From NCBI RefSeq assembly GCF_021271205.1, contig NZ_JAIWKS010000009.1, positions 124,001 through 188,000 on the forward strand: a DNA stretch of 64,000 nt. Reading direction: 5' to 3'. A program made the translations under genes and the position numbers. Below the pieces are notes generated by a model. The model ran no database searches. It had not been told where the DNA came from and saw only the letters and a list, made by a program, of their open reading frames with translations. This DNA is from Pseudomonas uvaldensis (GTDB lineage Bacteria; Pseudomonadota; Gammaproteobacteria; Pseudomonadales; Pseudomonadaceae). Every line of letters starts with the position of its first letter. The stretch's first letter is position 1. Positions 63,319 to 64,000 of the stretch are shown here, in pieces.

Positions 63319-64000
63319 TCATCATTTATTCGGAAACCAACCAGAGCAACATCCTGGAAAATCTCGGCAAGCCTGAATACAGCTATTACTTCGTGCTCAA
63401 GGAGTTTCGCCCGGTGTTGGAACGCCTGGGACGGGTGGTCGAGGTGACACAGCCCGACGACGAAGTGGATCGGCTTCATGCCCAATGCCAGGAACGCGGC
63501 GAAGGGTGTGTATTCCTGTCGTTTTCTCCACCGCACCGCACCGCTGTCCACTACGCCTGTCCCACGGTTCCGGTGTTCGCCTGGGAATTCAGCACCATTC
63601 CCACCGAAAGCTGGCAGGGTGAGCCCCGGCATGACTGGCGAACGGTTCTTCGTGCGACCGGCATGGCGATCACCCATTCCAGTTTTACCGTCAACACCGT
63701 TCGGGAAACGATGGGCGCGGATTTCCCTGTCGTCGCCATCGCCGCGCCGGTCTGGGATCGCTTTGCTGCCCGCGGTGCGATGCTGGCGCAAAGGCCGACG
63801 GTCGAGCACATGCGCCTGCAACTGCGCGGCCTGTTGATCGACAGCCGCACCACCGACCTGCGACCCTACGGCCCGCCGCCCCATCGGGCTGGCACCCCGG
63901 TGACGCTTGACGGCCCGGCGCAGGACTGCGAATTGCTGCTGGACGGTGTGATCTACACCTCGGTGTTCAACCCGTACGACGGTCGCAAGAACTGGAAAGA
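63312..64000 (+). CDS. Glycosyltransferase, paralogue of the upstream gene (3' end outside window)
   Basis: It starts at ATG 63312 inside the previous gene's last codons and stays open to the window edge (229 codons visible). The start IIYSETNQSNILENLG, then KPEYSYYFVLKEFRPVLE, parallels the upstream gene, as does SFSPPHRTAVH and a late VFNPYDGRKNWK. The Pro-rich linkers are absent: the N-terminal domain connects to the donor half after about 210 residues. It corresponds by position to P. aeruginosa PA5456. Confidence 0.85.
   Translation, partial: MLIIIYSETNQSNILENLGKPEYSYYFVLKEFRPVLERLGRVVEVTQPDDEVDRLHAQCQERGEGCVFLSFSPPHRTAVHYACPTVPVFAWEFSTIPTESWQGEPRHDWRTVLRATGMAITHSSFTVNTVRETMGADFPVVAIAAPVWDRFAARGAMLAQRPTVEHMRLQLRGLLIDSRTTDLRPYGPPPHRAGTPVTLDGPAQDCELLLDGVIYTSVFNPYDGRKNWK

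Overview
This window is a chromosomal replication-origin region of a Pseudomonas, most likely of the P. fluorescens group. The evidence is the order dnaA-dnaN-recF-gyrB to the left of a DnaA-box-rich gap, rpmH-rnpA-yidD-yidC-mnmE to its right, then mnmG-rsmG-parA-parB-atpIBEFHAGDC-glmU-glmR-glmS. The lpxL(htrB1)-tag-glyQS-gmhB-plsC block, the high GC content and Pseudomonas-type REP sequences agree. No rRNA, tRNA, CRISPR array or insertion sequence was seen.

Layout. 1-6.1 kb: small accessory genes (LprI-like secreted protein, membrane diguanylate cyclase, secreted repeat protein, LysR regulator beside a short-chain dehydrogenase, a second dehydrogenase, a VOC protein). 6.2-12.2 kb: envelope and translation genes (lipid A acyltransferase, tag, glyQ, glyS, gmhB, plsC). 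12.3-16.3 kb: a divergent two-component system and a GABA-type permease. 16.6-23.4 kb: gyrB, recF (carrying an exact parS site), dnaN, dnaA and oriC. 23.4-32.1 kb: rpmH, rnpA, yidD, yidC, mnmE, a second origin-like DnaA-box gap, mnmG, rsmG, parA, parB. 32.2-39.4 kb: the complete F1Fo ATP synthase operon. 39.4-43.7 kb: amino-sugar genes glmU, glmR, glmS and the attTn7 position. 43.9-45.7 kb: a HipBA-type toxin-antitoxin pair in the gap after glmS. 45.7-50.4 kb: an NAD salvage locus (nadD-like, nrtR, pncA, pncB, nadE, nudK-type NUDIX) with two matching palindromes in its divergent promoter region. 50.4-54.5 kb: an LTA-synthase-like membrane sulfatase-fold enzyme, a LysR regulator and a glutathione transferase. 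54.6-64.0 kb: the common polysaccharide antigen (D-rhamnan) genes rmd-wzm-wzt-wbpX-wbpY-wbpZ and two tandem paralogous glycosyltransferases, the second cut by the window edge.

How it works together. DnaA acts on the dnaA-rpmH gap and possibly on the mnmE-mnmG gap; ParB binds parS in recF to segregate the origin; the ATP synthase, GlmU/GlmS and the CPA genes supply energy, UDP-GlcNAc and surface polysaccharide. The most striking sequence-level signal is the excess of exact DnaA 9-mers: 25 were found by eye against about 0.5 expected by chance. Most lie inside genes, several at the price of rare TTA or ATA codons, and they spread from about 7 kb to 55 kb around the origin.
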